The translations under genes and the position numbers were made by a program. The notes under the pieces are model-generated. The model did not search any database. It was not told the origin of the DNA and saw only the letters and a list, made by a program, of their open reading frames with translations. Below, in pieces: positions 29,909 to 36,984 of a DNA stretch of 36,984 nt (position 1 is the stretch's first letter; the number at the start of each line of letters is the position of its first letter). This stretch comes from Actinomycetospora soli (GTDB taxonomy: Bacteria > Actinomycetota > Actinomycetes > Mycobacteriales > Pseudonocardiaceae): the NCBI RefSeq assembly GCF_021026295.1, contig NZ_JAJNDA010000034.1, forward strand, positions 1 to 36,984, written 5' to 3'.

Positions 29909-30841
29909 GTGTCCGCGGTGGCGATCGTGGCGACCTGGAACCCTTCGCAGGACCAGTTCGAGAAGTACGAGGGCTTCGTCGCGCGCACCGCGACTGGGGA
30001 ATACGTGTTCGACCGCTGGAGCGTGGGGACCCGCACTCGAGGCATCGAGCTCGGGGATCGGGTGTTCCTATTCCGTCAGGGAGCCGATCGGCGAGGGATC
30101 GTGGCTGCCGGGCGAGTCCTTAATCCTGAGCCGGACGATCCGATCGACTCCGATCGGGTCAACCTACCGATCTTCCTCGACACGCACTGGCGCGATCCGG
30201 GGGCGCTCGGGCACTACGTGCGGGTGCGCTGGGAACGGGTGGCCAGCCTTGAGGAGCGACTTACCGTCAACGAGCTACTCGCTGCCGCTCCCGGCTTCGC
30301 CTGGGCCCGACCGATTCGCCAGTCTGGGCGGAACCTCAGCGAGGACGACCTGGCCGCGGTCGAGGCGCTGTGGGCCGAGCGGGACCCGTTCCACGCGCCA
30401 AAGGCGGTGCCTGTGGCTCTCGAACAGATACACACCACGCAGTACTGGACCCAAGGCGGCGACGAAGGCTCCCGCATTCGCACCGAGGCCGAGCTGTGCG
30501 CCCGCTACGTGAGGTACCTCGCTATCCGCGGCGTGCAAGCATGCCGACTGCGGATCCGCACCCCTGATGGATTTACGCTCTGGACCGATATTTTCGACCC
30601 CGAGAACGACGAGCTCATCGAAGCCAAGAGCGACGCCAACCGGGGCGCGGTGCGCCTCGCGGTCGGACAGCTTCTCGACTACCGGCGCTATCTGGCCACG
30701 CCCGAGGGCACCGACCTCGCGCTGCTGGTCCCCAACGCGCCGTCGCAGGACCTGCTTGAGCTGCTCGAGAGCCAGGCCATTAGTGCAATCTGGCCCATCG
30801 ATTCCGGGTTCACCCGCTCCAGCTCGCCTCGCCACCACTGA
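29909..30841 (+). CDS. EVE/PUA-like domain fused to PD-(D/E)xK nuclease, 310 aa
   Basis: The N-terminal about 110 residues fit the EVE/ASCH fold: VATWNPSQDQF, VFDRWSVGTRTRGIELGDRV, FLFRQGADRRGIVAAGRVLN, where a Trp pocket and the GDRVFLFR turn bind a modified base. The C-terminal part contains LWTDIFDPENDELIEAKS (E238-A-K240) and VGQLLDYRRYL (Q254), the D...ExK...Q pattern of PD-(D/E)xK nucleases. The whole therefore resembles a type IV, modification-dependent restriction enzyme. The start is uncertain: GTG 29909 is chosen, GTG 29918 or ATG 29825 are alternatives. Its last 32 bp are overlapped by a convergent small ORF. It is bracketed by duplicated sequence blocks. Confidence 0.76.
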   Translation: MSAVAIVATWNPSQDQFEKYEGFVARTATGEYVFDRWSVGTRTRGIELGDRVFLFRQGADRRGIVAAGRVLNPEPDDPIDSDRVNLPIFLDTHWRDPGALGHYVRVRWERVASLEERLTVNELLAAAPGFAWARPIRQSGRNLSEDDLAAVEALWAERDPFHAPKAVPVALEQIHTTQYWTQGGDEGSRIRTEAELCARYVRYLAIRGVQACRLRIRTPDGFTLWTDIFDPENDELIEAKSDANRGAVRLAVGQLLDYRRYLATPEGTDLALLVPNAPSQDLLELLESQAISAIWPIDSGFTRSSSPRHH

Positions 30842-30932
30842 CGTTCGACGGCCTGTCGTTGATCGCAGCGACGCGATGGGGTTCCCACAGCTCCTGGCCG
30901 GCCTTCATTACCCTGTCGAAGATGGTGGTCAC
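30810..30932 (-). CDS. Small ORF in repeat A', 40 aa
   Basis: GTG 30932 overlaps the stop of the 49-aa ORF as GTGA. The peptide MTTIFDRVMKAGQELWEPHR then VAAINDRPSN and SGGEASWSG. The middle KAGQELWEPHRV-x-AINDR is kept in copy A (KAGQELWEPHRVTAINDR), although the frame is broken there. The conserved block across the two copies suggests a once-functional short gene. It may be decayed. Confidence 0.35.
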   Translation of the reverse strand: MTTIFDRVMKAGQELWEPHRVAAINDRPSNVSGGEASWSG

Positions 30933-31111
30933 GGCGACCTCCGCCGGTGCCGCCGAGGTGCTCGGAGCAGGGCGGCCCAGGCTGGTGGGCTGAGCGGCTG
31001 ACCGTCCCGGAGCGGCGCGGCGGATCGGATGAGCCTCTGACCTTCGGCTCGGCGTACGGCGCGGGCACGAGCTGACATCGGACGCACTACAGTGACGATG
31101 GAACACGTGTT
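30819..31111. repeat. Repeat copy A' (about 290 bp, fuller version)
   Basis: Parallel copy of 28933-29127, containing two small ORFs and ending in a Cheo/LexA-like box. With R' downstream it repeats the A-R order of the left unit, so the region arose by duplication of an A-R segment. Confidence 0.65.
30929..31078 (-). CDS. Small basic ORF in repeat A', 49 aa
   Basis: ATG 31078 lies 21 bp downstream of the Cheo/LexA-like box on the minus strand. The peptide MSARARAVRRAEGQRLIRSA, APLRDGQPLSPPAWAALL ends in a run of Arg/His. Copy A keeps only MSARARA before a deletion. Possibly an SOS-controlled small gene; ribosome-binding site weak. Confidence 0.37.
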   Translation of the reverse strand: MSARARAVRRAEGQRLIRSAAPLRDGQPLSPPAWAALLRAPRRHRRRSP

Positions 31112-31114
31112 CGA
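31099..31114. promoter_or_regulatory. Cheo/LexA-like SOS box, copy A'
   Basis: TGGAACACGTGTTCGA matches TCGAAC-N4-GTTCGA at 11 of 12 fixed bases. It lies between the divergent 49-aa ORF (minus) and the 84-aa gene (plus) and could control either. Confidence 0.5.
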
Positions 31115-31225
31115 TTGCTGCGATCGCTCGTTCCGGGCAGCCTGCTCGCCCATGAGGACGCTGCGGACCTGGCGAGTGCTCCGCCAGCGGGGGATCAGTC
31201 TGCTCGGCGTGCTCCGCGGCTGGTC

Positions 31226-31480
31226 ATGAGCAACCCCCGGAATCCCCGCCGCTTCATCGAGTGGGTCGTCGCCAACGGCAACGACATCTCGGCGGCGAAG
31301 TATGTGGCCGACGAGTACGACGGCGGCGACGCGAACATCCCCACGGACTTCCGTCGCTTCGTGATCAAGCTCGTCGCCGACGGCCTGATCCGGTCGACGA
31401 TGACCCAGACCGACTGGGACGGCTTCCCGCTGCGTGTCGCTGCCACCGCGGCCGGCCGCAGCCTCGCCGCGAGCAGGTGA
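31226..31480 (+). CDS. Small winged-helix-like protein, 84 aa
   Basis: MSNPRNPRRFIEWVVANGND, ISAAKYVADEYDGG, TDFRRFVIKLVADGLIRSTM, then WDGFPLRVAATAAGRSLAAS. The helix-turn-helix-like middle and the L-x-V-A-x-T-x-x-G ending resemble small winged helices. ATG 31226 overlaps the stop of a preceding 25-aa basic ORF (31152-31229, MRTLRTWRVLRQRGISLLGV and onward) as ATGA, which might be a leader peptide. It is followed by repeat R'. No family is named. Confidence 0.55.
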   Translation: MSNPRNPRRFIEWVVANGNDISAAKYVADEYDGGDANIPTDFRRFVIKLVADGLIRSTMTQTDWDGFPLRVAATAAGRSLAASR

Positions 31481-31508
31481 CCCCGGCGTCTTCCCACTCT
31501 CTGGCTGG

Positions 31509-31723
31509 CCCTGTCGTCGTTTCGGCCGCGCTCCGCGGACCTCGGGTTCTCTGGCCGGGCCAGGGCGGGGGAGGTGCTCCGGGCACCGACTCCGAGCGCA
31601 GCGGTCCCTGGCGGGGCCGGAGGTTCCGTGGTCACCTCCGGTCGGCCGGGACGTCGACAGGACCTGCCTGTTCACCCTGTCGGAGTGAGGCCCGGGGTTC
31701 GGGGCGGCGCCCCGCGTCCTTGC
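31509..31723. repeat. Repeat copy R' (about 215 bp)
   Basis: Second copy of 29506-29716, about three quarters identical by eye. It lies between the 84-aa gene and the tRNA-like gene. It ends with the conserved 6-bp stem CGGGGC/GCCCCG. Confidence 0.65.
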
Positions 31724-31736
31724 CCCACACAGGGGA

Positions 31737-31776
31737 GAGGCCGCAGGGGAGCGATGACGCTCGACCCTGCGGCCTC
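31737..31776 (-). terminator. 12-bp-arm hairpin terminator of the tRNA-like gene
   Basis: Perfect arms GAGGCCGCAGGG (31737-31748) and CCCTGCGGCCTC (31765-31776), with an inner GCG/CGC pair in the 16-nt loop. It starts 2 nt past the tRNA-like 3' end on the minus strand. Confidence 0.72.
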
Positions 31777-31778
31777 CA

Positions 31779-31851
31779 AGCCCAAGGCGGGATTCGAACC
31801 CGCATCCGCCCCTCAGTCAAAGGGGAGCTCTGTCCGTTGAGCTACTAGGGG
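31779..31851 (-). tRNA. tRNA-like cloverleaf, anticodon GAC by position, with unusual acceptor and loop
   Basis: A 73-nt sequence folds to standard numbering. D stem GCTC/GAGC, anticodon stem CCCCT/AGGGG and T stem GCGGG/CCCGC are all perfect, the T loop is TTCGAAT and the D loop has GG. The acceptor stem CCCCTAG versus CTTGGGC pairs at only 5 of 7 positions (1-72 C-C and 5-68 U-U). The anticodon loop TTGACTG gives GAC (Val) but with U37, which is very unusual. No CCA is encoded. It is likely a degenerate or specialised plasmid tRNA gene, or an attachment-site relic. Confidence 0.6.
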
Positions 31852-31915
31852 ATGCCACCAGTGTAGCCGCCGCCGTCGACCGGTCTCGGGTCGGACCGGA
31901 CCGGCGTCGCGCCGG

Positions 31916-32446
31916 TCACGGGCCGGCCAGGATCGCCTCGAACGGGCCGAAGAGCCCCGAGCAGGTGTGGTCGATGACCCGGCCGTGGCTGACGCCCTCG
32001 ATCCCCTCGCGGGTCCAGGTGATGCCCAGCTCGGGGGCAGCGTCGGTGACACCCCTGAGCCGGTCGACCTGGGCGATCCACGCCTCGGCGCCGGCCACGT
32101 CGAGCTCGGCGCGGGTGACCGCGCGGCCGTGGCGGTCGTGGGCGGCGAGGAAGACGTGCACGTGCGGGTGGACGGTGCGCGACCAGGACACCTTGTCGTG
32201 CCGCTTCGCGGTCATCGGTACGTCCGGGAACGCCGCGCCGAGCGTCGCGACGGCCTGGGCCATGGCGGGCTGGTACACCGCGAGCCCGGCGGTCAGGTAC
32301 CGGTTGCGGCTCCCGCGTCGGGCCTGCTGCTCGAGCCACGCGATGTAGGCCGGCGGCGCGACAACCTGCACGTCCCACGCATCGCGCGGCGGCGCACCCG
32401 ACTCGACATCGAACAACTCAGGGGGCATCGCGACCACGCCGTTCAC
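31916..32446 (-). CDS. TraA-coupled hypothetical protein, 176 aa
   Basis: GTG 32446 overlaps the traA stop as GTGA, so it is translated with the relaxase. Features: ELFDVESGAPPRDAWDVQVV, YIAWLEQQARRGSRNRYLTA, then KVSWSRTVHPHVHVFLAAHD and a C-terminal part with WTREGIEGVSHGRVIDHTCS. The HPHVHVF stretch resembles a His-x-His metal-binding strand, like the HUH strand of relaxases, but the rest of that fold is not clear. It is probably a relaxase helper; function unproven. Confidence 0.68.
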   Translation of the reverse strand: MNGVVAMPPELFDVESGAPPRDAWDVQVVAPPAYIAWLEQQARRGSRNRYLTAGLAVYQPAMAQAVATLGAAFPDVPMTAKRHDKVSWSRTVHPHVHVFLAAHDRHGRAVTRAELDVAGAEAWIAQVDRLRGVTDAAPELGITWTREGIEGVSHGRVIDHTCSGLFGPFEAILAGP

Positions 32447-35400
32447 TCCATCTCCAAACCCGCGTCGCGATCACGCTCGCGCTGCACCTGCAGCTGCCGC
32501 GCGGGGCTGATCCCCGAGAGCCGTTCCCGGGTGCGCTGCAACTCCAGGTCGGTCTCGATCTCGTCCCACACCGACGGCTCCCGCTGCTGGACCCGCTGCT
32601 CCTGGGCCGCCAACTTCGCCTGCTCCACGGCGTGGGCCTGTTCTTCGACCCGGGCCAGCCGCCGCTCCTCGGCGAGCGCGGAGGCCTCACGCAATCGCTG
32701 CCGTGAGGCCTCCATCTGGACCCGCTCGGCCTCGCGCTCGACCTGGACTTCCTCGGGCACCATCGGCGCCGGCTCCGGGTCGGGCCGCTCCACCGTCCGG
32801 CGGGTCTCGGGCAGCCCGCGGCGGTCGATCTCGTCGGCGGCGGCCTTGTCGGCCTCCCGCTGCGGGGTGGTGCGGTCCCACCACGTCCCGCGGCGCTCGT
32901 GAGCCACGCGAAGGTCCGCAGCACGGGCGTGGTCGTCGACGGCCATCGACTCGTGCAGCTCGGCGTCGCGCTCCAGCTCGGCCCGGCCGGGAGCATCCGG
33001 CGCTATCTGCTCGAGGCGGGCCCGCTCGAGTACGGCGTCCTCGTGCCAGCGTCGAGCGGTGCGCGCGGTGTCGGCGAGCTCGTCGGCGACCCACGCCGGA
33101 GCCTGCTCGGCCTCACGGGCCCACTGCTCGCGGGTCGCGTACAGCTCCGTGTCCTCCACCGCCCGCCAGTCGCGCTGGCCGGGCTCGGGAGCCCGGTCCG
33201 GGGTGGCAGCCAGGGCGGCGTCGTACAGGGCCCGCTCCAGGGGCCGCTCCCGCGACGGCGGCGCACCGAGGGACAGCTGGTCGGGGACGATGCCAGCCTG
33301 CTCCCGGAACAGCGCCGCGGCACCGGCCCGGGTACGCCACGCGTGCTCACCCTCCGGGTCGGACTCCGGGTCGGGGCGCTCGCCGAGGGTCACTGCCCAT
33401 GCAGGCGCCTCGGCCGCCACCTGGTCGGCGAGGTCGCGCTGGCGGTCGTTGAGCAGCTCGGCGACCCGATGGCTGTAGTCGGACACGGTGTCGCCGTCGC
33501 GGACGACCAGGCGTGTCGTCCAGTCCGCCGGATCGATCTCGCGGTCCGGGTCGTAGGCCATCGCGGCGCCGCGGACCCGGTGGCGCAGCGCATCGGCCAC
33601 CGAGTCGACGTCGTCGAACCCACGGGACTCCACGGCCCCGTCAAGCAGTACGGCCGGGTCGTGCCCGGCGAGCTCCGCTGCATCGAGAGCGGCGAGCAGC
33701 CGCCCGGTGGCGCGGGCCTCGGGGTCGATCCGAGCGGCCAAGTCGTCGCCGAGACGCTCCCGTAGCCGCTCAAGGTGGCGGGGGTGCCCGTCGTACTCCA
33801 TGGCCACTTGCAGCCGGGAGAGCAGCGACGGCGCGGAAGACTCTTCGACCTCGGCGTCGGCGAGCACCGCGGCCGCGGCGCGCTGCGAACCCTCGTGGGC
33901 GAGCACGGCGGTCAGACGTTCGACGGCGACCTCAGCGAGACGCTGCGGCTCGTGGGCGTCGGGCTCGCGCTCGGTCACGAGGTAGGCGTAGTTGTGCACC
34001 CGGCCGCGACTCAGGCCGACGTAGGCGGCCTCGCGGGTGGCGTCGCGGTCGATGAGGTCGTGGGAGGCGTCGGCCGTGATGCCCTCGGCGCCATGCACCG
34101 TGGCTGCGTAGCCCAGCGCTGCGTGCTCGGCGAGGTAGTCGGCGGGCAGGTGTGCGATCGCGCCGTGCCGGTCACGGCCGAGGATCGTCCCGTCGTCTCC
34201 GCGCCCGACGACCGTGTACCTGCTCCGGTTCATCACCGGCTCGGCGACGCCGTCGGGTGACGGGTCGACGCGCAGGTCCCAGGCGTTGCGGCGGGTCTCG
34301 ACGACGTCCCCGAGGCCGGCGGCGTTGTCGTCGGCGAGCTCGGCGAGCGGGGCGTGATCGACGCGGCCGAGGGAGACCAGCTCGCCCTGCAACTCGGCGG
34401 ACATGTCCGCCGCCAGGTCGTTCGTGCCGACCACGAGCACCGCGTCCAGACCGGCGAGCCGGTCGACCAGCCAGCCGCGGCGGGCGGCGGCGGCCATCTC
34501 CTCCACGGTCCCGGCCACGAGACGGCCGTTGTCGGCGTAGGCCTCGACGGCGCGAGGGTCGCCCTCGCGCAGCTGCAGCGACGCCTCGGCCTCCCAGGTC
34601 TCGTGGAAGCGGTGGGGCTGAGCGAGGGTGTGGACCTGCCCGTCGGGGAGGGTGCCGGCGAGGTGGGTGAACAGGCCTCCCGCGCCGACCGCGTCGAGCT
34701 GGTGGGGGTCGCCGACGTAGACGACCTTGGCGCCGACCCTCGCCGCGACGGTGGCGATCGCGGCGAGGTGCGCGGTGGACGCCATCGACGCCTCGTCGAC
34801 CACGACGAGGTCGTCGGGGCTCAGCAGTGTGCGGGCCGTCCCGGTCACGGGGTCGGGGGTGACGGCGTCGAGGAACCTGGTGGTGTTCAGCGCGGTCAGC
34901 CCGTCGCCCGCGAGGTTCGCCGTGGCGATCTGTGCGGTCGCCACGCCGTAGACGGTGCCGCCGGTCGCCTGCGTCCACACCTGCGCGAGCGCGCCGACGG
35001 TGCGGGACTTCCCGGTGCCGGCCGGGCCGATCAGCACGTCGCCGTGCCGCCCGGAGGTCACGATCCCGAGCATCGCGTCGGCCTGGTCGGCGGACAGCCC
35101 GGCGCGTTCGGCGACGACCTTGGCGGCATCACGCTCAACGGTGCGGGCGCCGCGGGTGGACAGGTACGTCCCGACGCCGGCCTCGGTCTCCAGATGCGAG
35201 GCGGTCGCGAAGCGACGCTCCTCGTGCGGGCGGAACACCGGGCGCCCGTCGCGACGCAGCAGCGCGGCGGGGACCTCGACGGGCTCGTGCCCGGTCAGCT
35301 GCACGACGTCGAACCCGGCACCCGGGGCAACGACGGCGCGGGCGAGTTCTTCGAGCGCCGCCGGGCGCTCGGCTGCCGGCACCCCGAGCGCGGCGGCGTC

Positions 35401-36705
35401 CCCGAGGTAGCGGTCGATGGCGTCGACGAGGTTGCCGAGCATCCACGTCGAGTAGGCGGCCTGGACGTCGGCGAGCCCGGCAGCCAGCGCCTCCTGCACC
35501 CGGGCCGGGTCGGCGGCCATCGCCGGCGCGGCGGTGGCCATGGCCACCGCCGCCAGCTCGACCTCGTCGACGGCGGCCACGAGGTGGCCACGGCGGTCAG
35601 CGCGGCCATCGGCCCACGCGGCCACCGCGGCCGGACCGGCCAGGCCGGTCTTGGCCGCCCTGGTGTCGTAGGTGGCCTCCTGGGCCATCACCTTGCGCGC
35701 CGCGGCCCCCGGCTCGCGGCCGTGCCGGTCGCGGTACCGGTCGACCATGGCCTCGACGCGCTCCACGATCTGGCCGCGGCGGGTTGACGCGTCGCGCAGC
35801 AGTCCCGGGTCCACGCCGGCGACCTCGCGGGCCTTGCCGTCCGGGCGGGTCTCGAAAGCCACCCCGACCTGGTCCGTCATCTCCTGCTCGACGGCGCGCT
35901 CGTAGGCAGTGGCGATGGCCTCCTTGAACGCCCGGAACCCCTTGCCGTCCAGCGCGCCGATGCGTCCGTCGGCGGTGCCGACGCGGTTGAGCACCGCGGC
36001 GTGGGTGTGCAACTGCGGGTCCCCGGAGCGGCTGGTGTGGTGGGCGAACGCCACCACGGCCAGGCCCTCCGCCTCGGCGTACACCCGGCCCTGCTCAGTA
36101 CGCCCGAACCGGGTGTGCGCCACGTGCTGCTCGGCGTAGGCCAGGGCGATCTTCACGGCCTCGTCGTGGGCGGCCCGAACCTTCTCCGCCTCCCCGTGCA
36201 GCCCCGCCGCGAGGTACGCGGCGTAGAGCACCGAGACGCTCTTGACCGGCGAGAACGTGAAGTCGTAGTACGCCACCGGGCGGGTGCCGCCCGCGGCGGC
36301 TTCGCGTTCCATCGCCCGCGCCCGCTCGGGGGAGGGGTTCGGCTCGGCGGCCTGCAGCTTCGCCAGGCGCTCGTCGTAGCCCTTGTAGGTGCGTGGCTTC
36401 GACCCGACGTACACCGGGTCCCGCTCGGTCGAGTCGGGACGGCGCAGCTGCCCGAAGATCGCCCGCACCGCGTCCTCCGAGGCCAGCTGGCCGGCCTCGA
36501 TGTCGCCGAGGCCGAGCACGTTCCAGCCCTTCCCGAGCCACACACCCTGCGGCTCGCCGGCCTCCATCGCCTTCGCGAAGTAGCGGTCCGCGCCGAACTC
36601 GGCAGCGTCCGCTCGGGCCTCCAGCTCGTGGGCGTGCTCGTGGGCCTCGCAGCCCTTGAGGAGGTAGTCCACGGCTCCGGCACCGATGGCGGTGATCCGG
36701 AGCAT
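32443..36705 (-). CDS. traA: MobF-type relaxase/helicase TraA, 1420 aa
   Basis: Bifunctional conjugation enzyme: nicks oriT and unwinds the strand to be transferred. Relaxase domain: MLRITAIGAGAVDYLLKGC with Y14 as nucleophile candidate, YYDFTFSPVKSVSVLYA, then the HUH metal site FAHHTSRSGDPQLHTHAAVL (H223, H233, H235). Helicase domain (SF1, RecD/TraI-like): IGPAGTGKSRTV (K566), VVVDEASM (D637-E638), VYVGDPHQLDAVGAGG and GYAATVHGAEGITAD. The last about 400 residues are Glu/Arg-rich coiled coil. ATG 36705 is preferred over 36765 because relaxases start with ML-x-I. Family size and order match TrwC/TraI relatives of actinobacteria. Confidence 0.95.
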   Translation of the reverse strand: MLRITAIGAGAVDYLLKGCEAHEHAHELEARADAAEFGADRYFAKAMEAGEPQGVWLGKGWNVLGLGDIEAGQLASEDAVRAIFGQLRRPDSTERDPVYVGSKPRTYKGYDERLAKLQAAEPNPSPERARAMEREAAAGGTRPVAYYDFTFSPVKSVSVLYAAYLAAGLHGEAEKVRAAHDEAVKIALAYAEQHVAHTRFGRTEQGRVYAEAEGLAVVAFAHHTSRSGDPQLHTHAAVLNRVGTADGRIGALDGKGFRAFKEAIATAYERAVEQEMTDQVGVAFETRPDGKAREVAGVDPGLLRDASTRRGQIVERVEAMVDRYRDRHGREPGAAARKVMAQEATYDTRAAKTGLAGPAAVAAWADGRADRRGHLVAAVDEVELAAVAMATAAPAMAADPARVQEALAAGLADVQAAYSTWMLGNLVDAIDRYLGDAAALGVPAAERPAALEELARAVVAPGAGFDVVQLTGHEPVEVPAALLRRDGRPVFRPHEERRFATASHLETEAGVGTYLSTRGARTVERDAAKVVAERAGLSADQADAMLGIVTSGRHGDVLIGPAGTGKSRTVGALAQVWTQATGGTVYGVATAQIATANLAGDGLTALNTTRFLDAVTPDPVTGTARTLLSPDDLVVVDEASMASTAHLAAIATVAARVGAKVVYVGDPHQLDAVGAGGLFTHLAGTLPDGQVHTLAQPHRFHETWEAEASLQLREGDPRAVEAYADNGRLVAGTVEEMAAAARRGWLVDRLAGLDAVLVVGTNDLAADMSAELQGELVSLGRVDHAPLAELADDNAAGLGDVVETRRNAWDLRVDPSPDGVAEPVMNRSRYTVVGRGDDGTILGRDRHGAIAHLPADYLAEHAALGYAATVHGAEGITADASHDLIDRDATREAAYVGLSRGRVHNYAYLVTEREPDAHEPQRLAEVAVERLTAVLAHEGSQRAAAAVLADAEVEESSAPSLLSRLQVAMEYDGHPRHLERLRERLGDDLAARIDPEARATGRLLAALDAAELAGHDPAVLLDGAVESRGFDDVDSVADALRHRVRGAAMAYDPDREIDPADWTTRLVVRDGDTVSDYSHRVAELLNDRQRDLADQVAAEAPAWAVTLGERPDPESDPEGEHAWRTRAGAAALFREQAGIVPDQLSLGAPPSRERPLERALYDAALAATPDRAPEPGQRDWRAVEDTELYATREQWAREAEQAPAWVADELADTARTARRWHEDAVLERARLEQIAPDAPGRAELERDAELHESMAVDDHARAADLRVAHERRGTWWDRTTPQREADKAAADEIDRRGLPETRRTVERPDPEPAPMVPEEVQVEREAERVQMEASRQRLREASALAEERRLARVEEQAHAVEQAKLAAQEQRVQQREPSVWDEIETDLELQRTRERLSGISPARQLQVQRERDRDAGLEME

Positions 36706-36984
36706 GAGACGACGATAGGGCCGCTCCGGCCCCAACTCAAAGATCATCCGCGAGAGCAGTGGCATAGGTGTGTGGTGCTGAGCAAAAGCGAAGTGCTCTG
36801 GGGTGAGCGCAGCGAACAGCAGGCAGCAACAGGCGACACGAGAAGACCAGGTCAGGGTGTGGAACGACGCTGGAAGTGCAGTGGCAGACGTCGTGGAAGT
36901 TGCAGTGGGCGTTGCGGAATTTGCAGTGGGTTAAGGGTGGTCGGCGACGCTGCAGGAGGTGGTGTAGCTGGCGGCGAAGGGGCT
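36706..36984. other. Right-end noncoding region with traA-upstream repeats
   Basis: The 279-bp region upstream of traA holds no gene. It has direct repeats at 36872-36930 and more CAG/GAACAGC-type words around 36825-36835. It could contain oriT, the traA promoter or an origin. Confidence 0.45.
36872..36930. repeat. Three direct repeats GGAA-TTGCAGTGGG
   Basis: GGAAGTGCAGTGGC (36872), GGAAGTTGCAGTGGGC (36895) and GGAATTTGCAGTGGG (36916), spaced 23 and 21 bp, close to two helical turns. Iteron-like spacing upstream of the relaxase suggests a protein-binding array (oriT, Rep or TraA autoregulation). Confidence 0.52.

Noticed and set aside
1..36984. CRISPR array
   Set aside because: No set of regularly spaced identical repeats with unique spacers and no cas genes were seen.
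1..36984. Insertion sequence or DDE transposase
   Set aside because: No transposase motifs or terminal inverted repeats with target duplications; the repeats present are explained by A/R and the broken gene end.
36706..36984. Actinobacterial linear-plasmid telomere
   Set aside because: Similarity between the ends is only about 11-12 bp and no set of telomere palindromes or terminal protein genes is present.

Overview
This window looks like all or most of a conjugative or mobilisable plasmid (or a large plasmid-like island) from a high-GC actinobacterium. The genus cannot be fixed from sequence alone, but the WhiB regulator, the DUF2637-like membrane protein, the actinobacterial IHF homologue, the MobF relaxase/helicase and the winged-helix Rep-like protein together suggest a Pseudonocardiales-type host (inference). 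Only clear runs of 50-60% GC stand out against the background, mainly the cutinase gene around 12.0-13.7 kb.

Layout. 0-2.6 kb: a noncoding, repeat-bearing left end, two tiny convergent genes sharing a hairpin, a winged-helix Rep-like gene and a ribbon-helix-helix gene. 2.6-4.5 kb: a tightly overlapping minus-strand operon (XRE regulator, HD phosphohydrolase, small protein). 4.8-10.2 kb: a plus-strand transfer operon (small membrane protein, WhiB, DUF2637-like membrane protein, five small acidic proteins linked by ATGA overlaps, a VirD4/TraG-type coupling ATPase, a DUF4913-like protein). 10.4-11.4 kb: ssb and a small divergent gene. 12.0-13.7 kb: a secreted cutinase-family hydrolase. 13.7-15.2 kb: a tyrosine recombinase preceded by a lox-like 11-8-11 inverted repeat. 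15.3-19.2 kb: a lipoprotein, an RHH-RAMA protein, a HigBA-type toxin-antitoxin pair, YjzC-like and repeat-containing small proteins, and an XRE/ImmA-type pair. This block is bracketed by a 98-bp direct repeat that is the broken 3' end of the next gene.

19.4-25.2 kb: an accessory block with a 531-aa winged-helix/coiled-coil protein, two unknown proteins, and an 89-aa protein upstream of a complete MmeI-like (type IIL) restriction-modification enzyme. 25.3-28.5 kb: maintenance genes (GntR/KorA-like regulator, two helper genes, parA, parB) with two identical 16-bp palindromes that look like partition sites. 28.5-31.8 kb: a frameshifted mIHF gene, then a duplicated A-R / A'-R' repeat structure around an EVE-like/PD-(D/E)xK nuclease gene, with Cheo/LexA-type boxes in both A copies. 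31.8-36.7 kb: a tRNA-like cloverleaf with its own terminator, a small gene, and the 1,420-aa MobF relaxase/helicase TraA. Three direct repeats sit upstream of traA at the right end.

How it works together: TraA would nick and unwind the DNA, the VirD4-like ATPase would pump it, and the small membrane proteins may help spread. No VirB4 or other pilus gene is visible. GntR, WhiB and XRE proteins probably regulate transfer and copy number. ParAB, HigBA and the tyrosine recombinase with its lox-like site stabilise the element. The MmeI-like enzyme, the EVE-nuclease and the XRE/ImmA-type pair look like defence or phage-response cargo.
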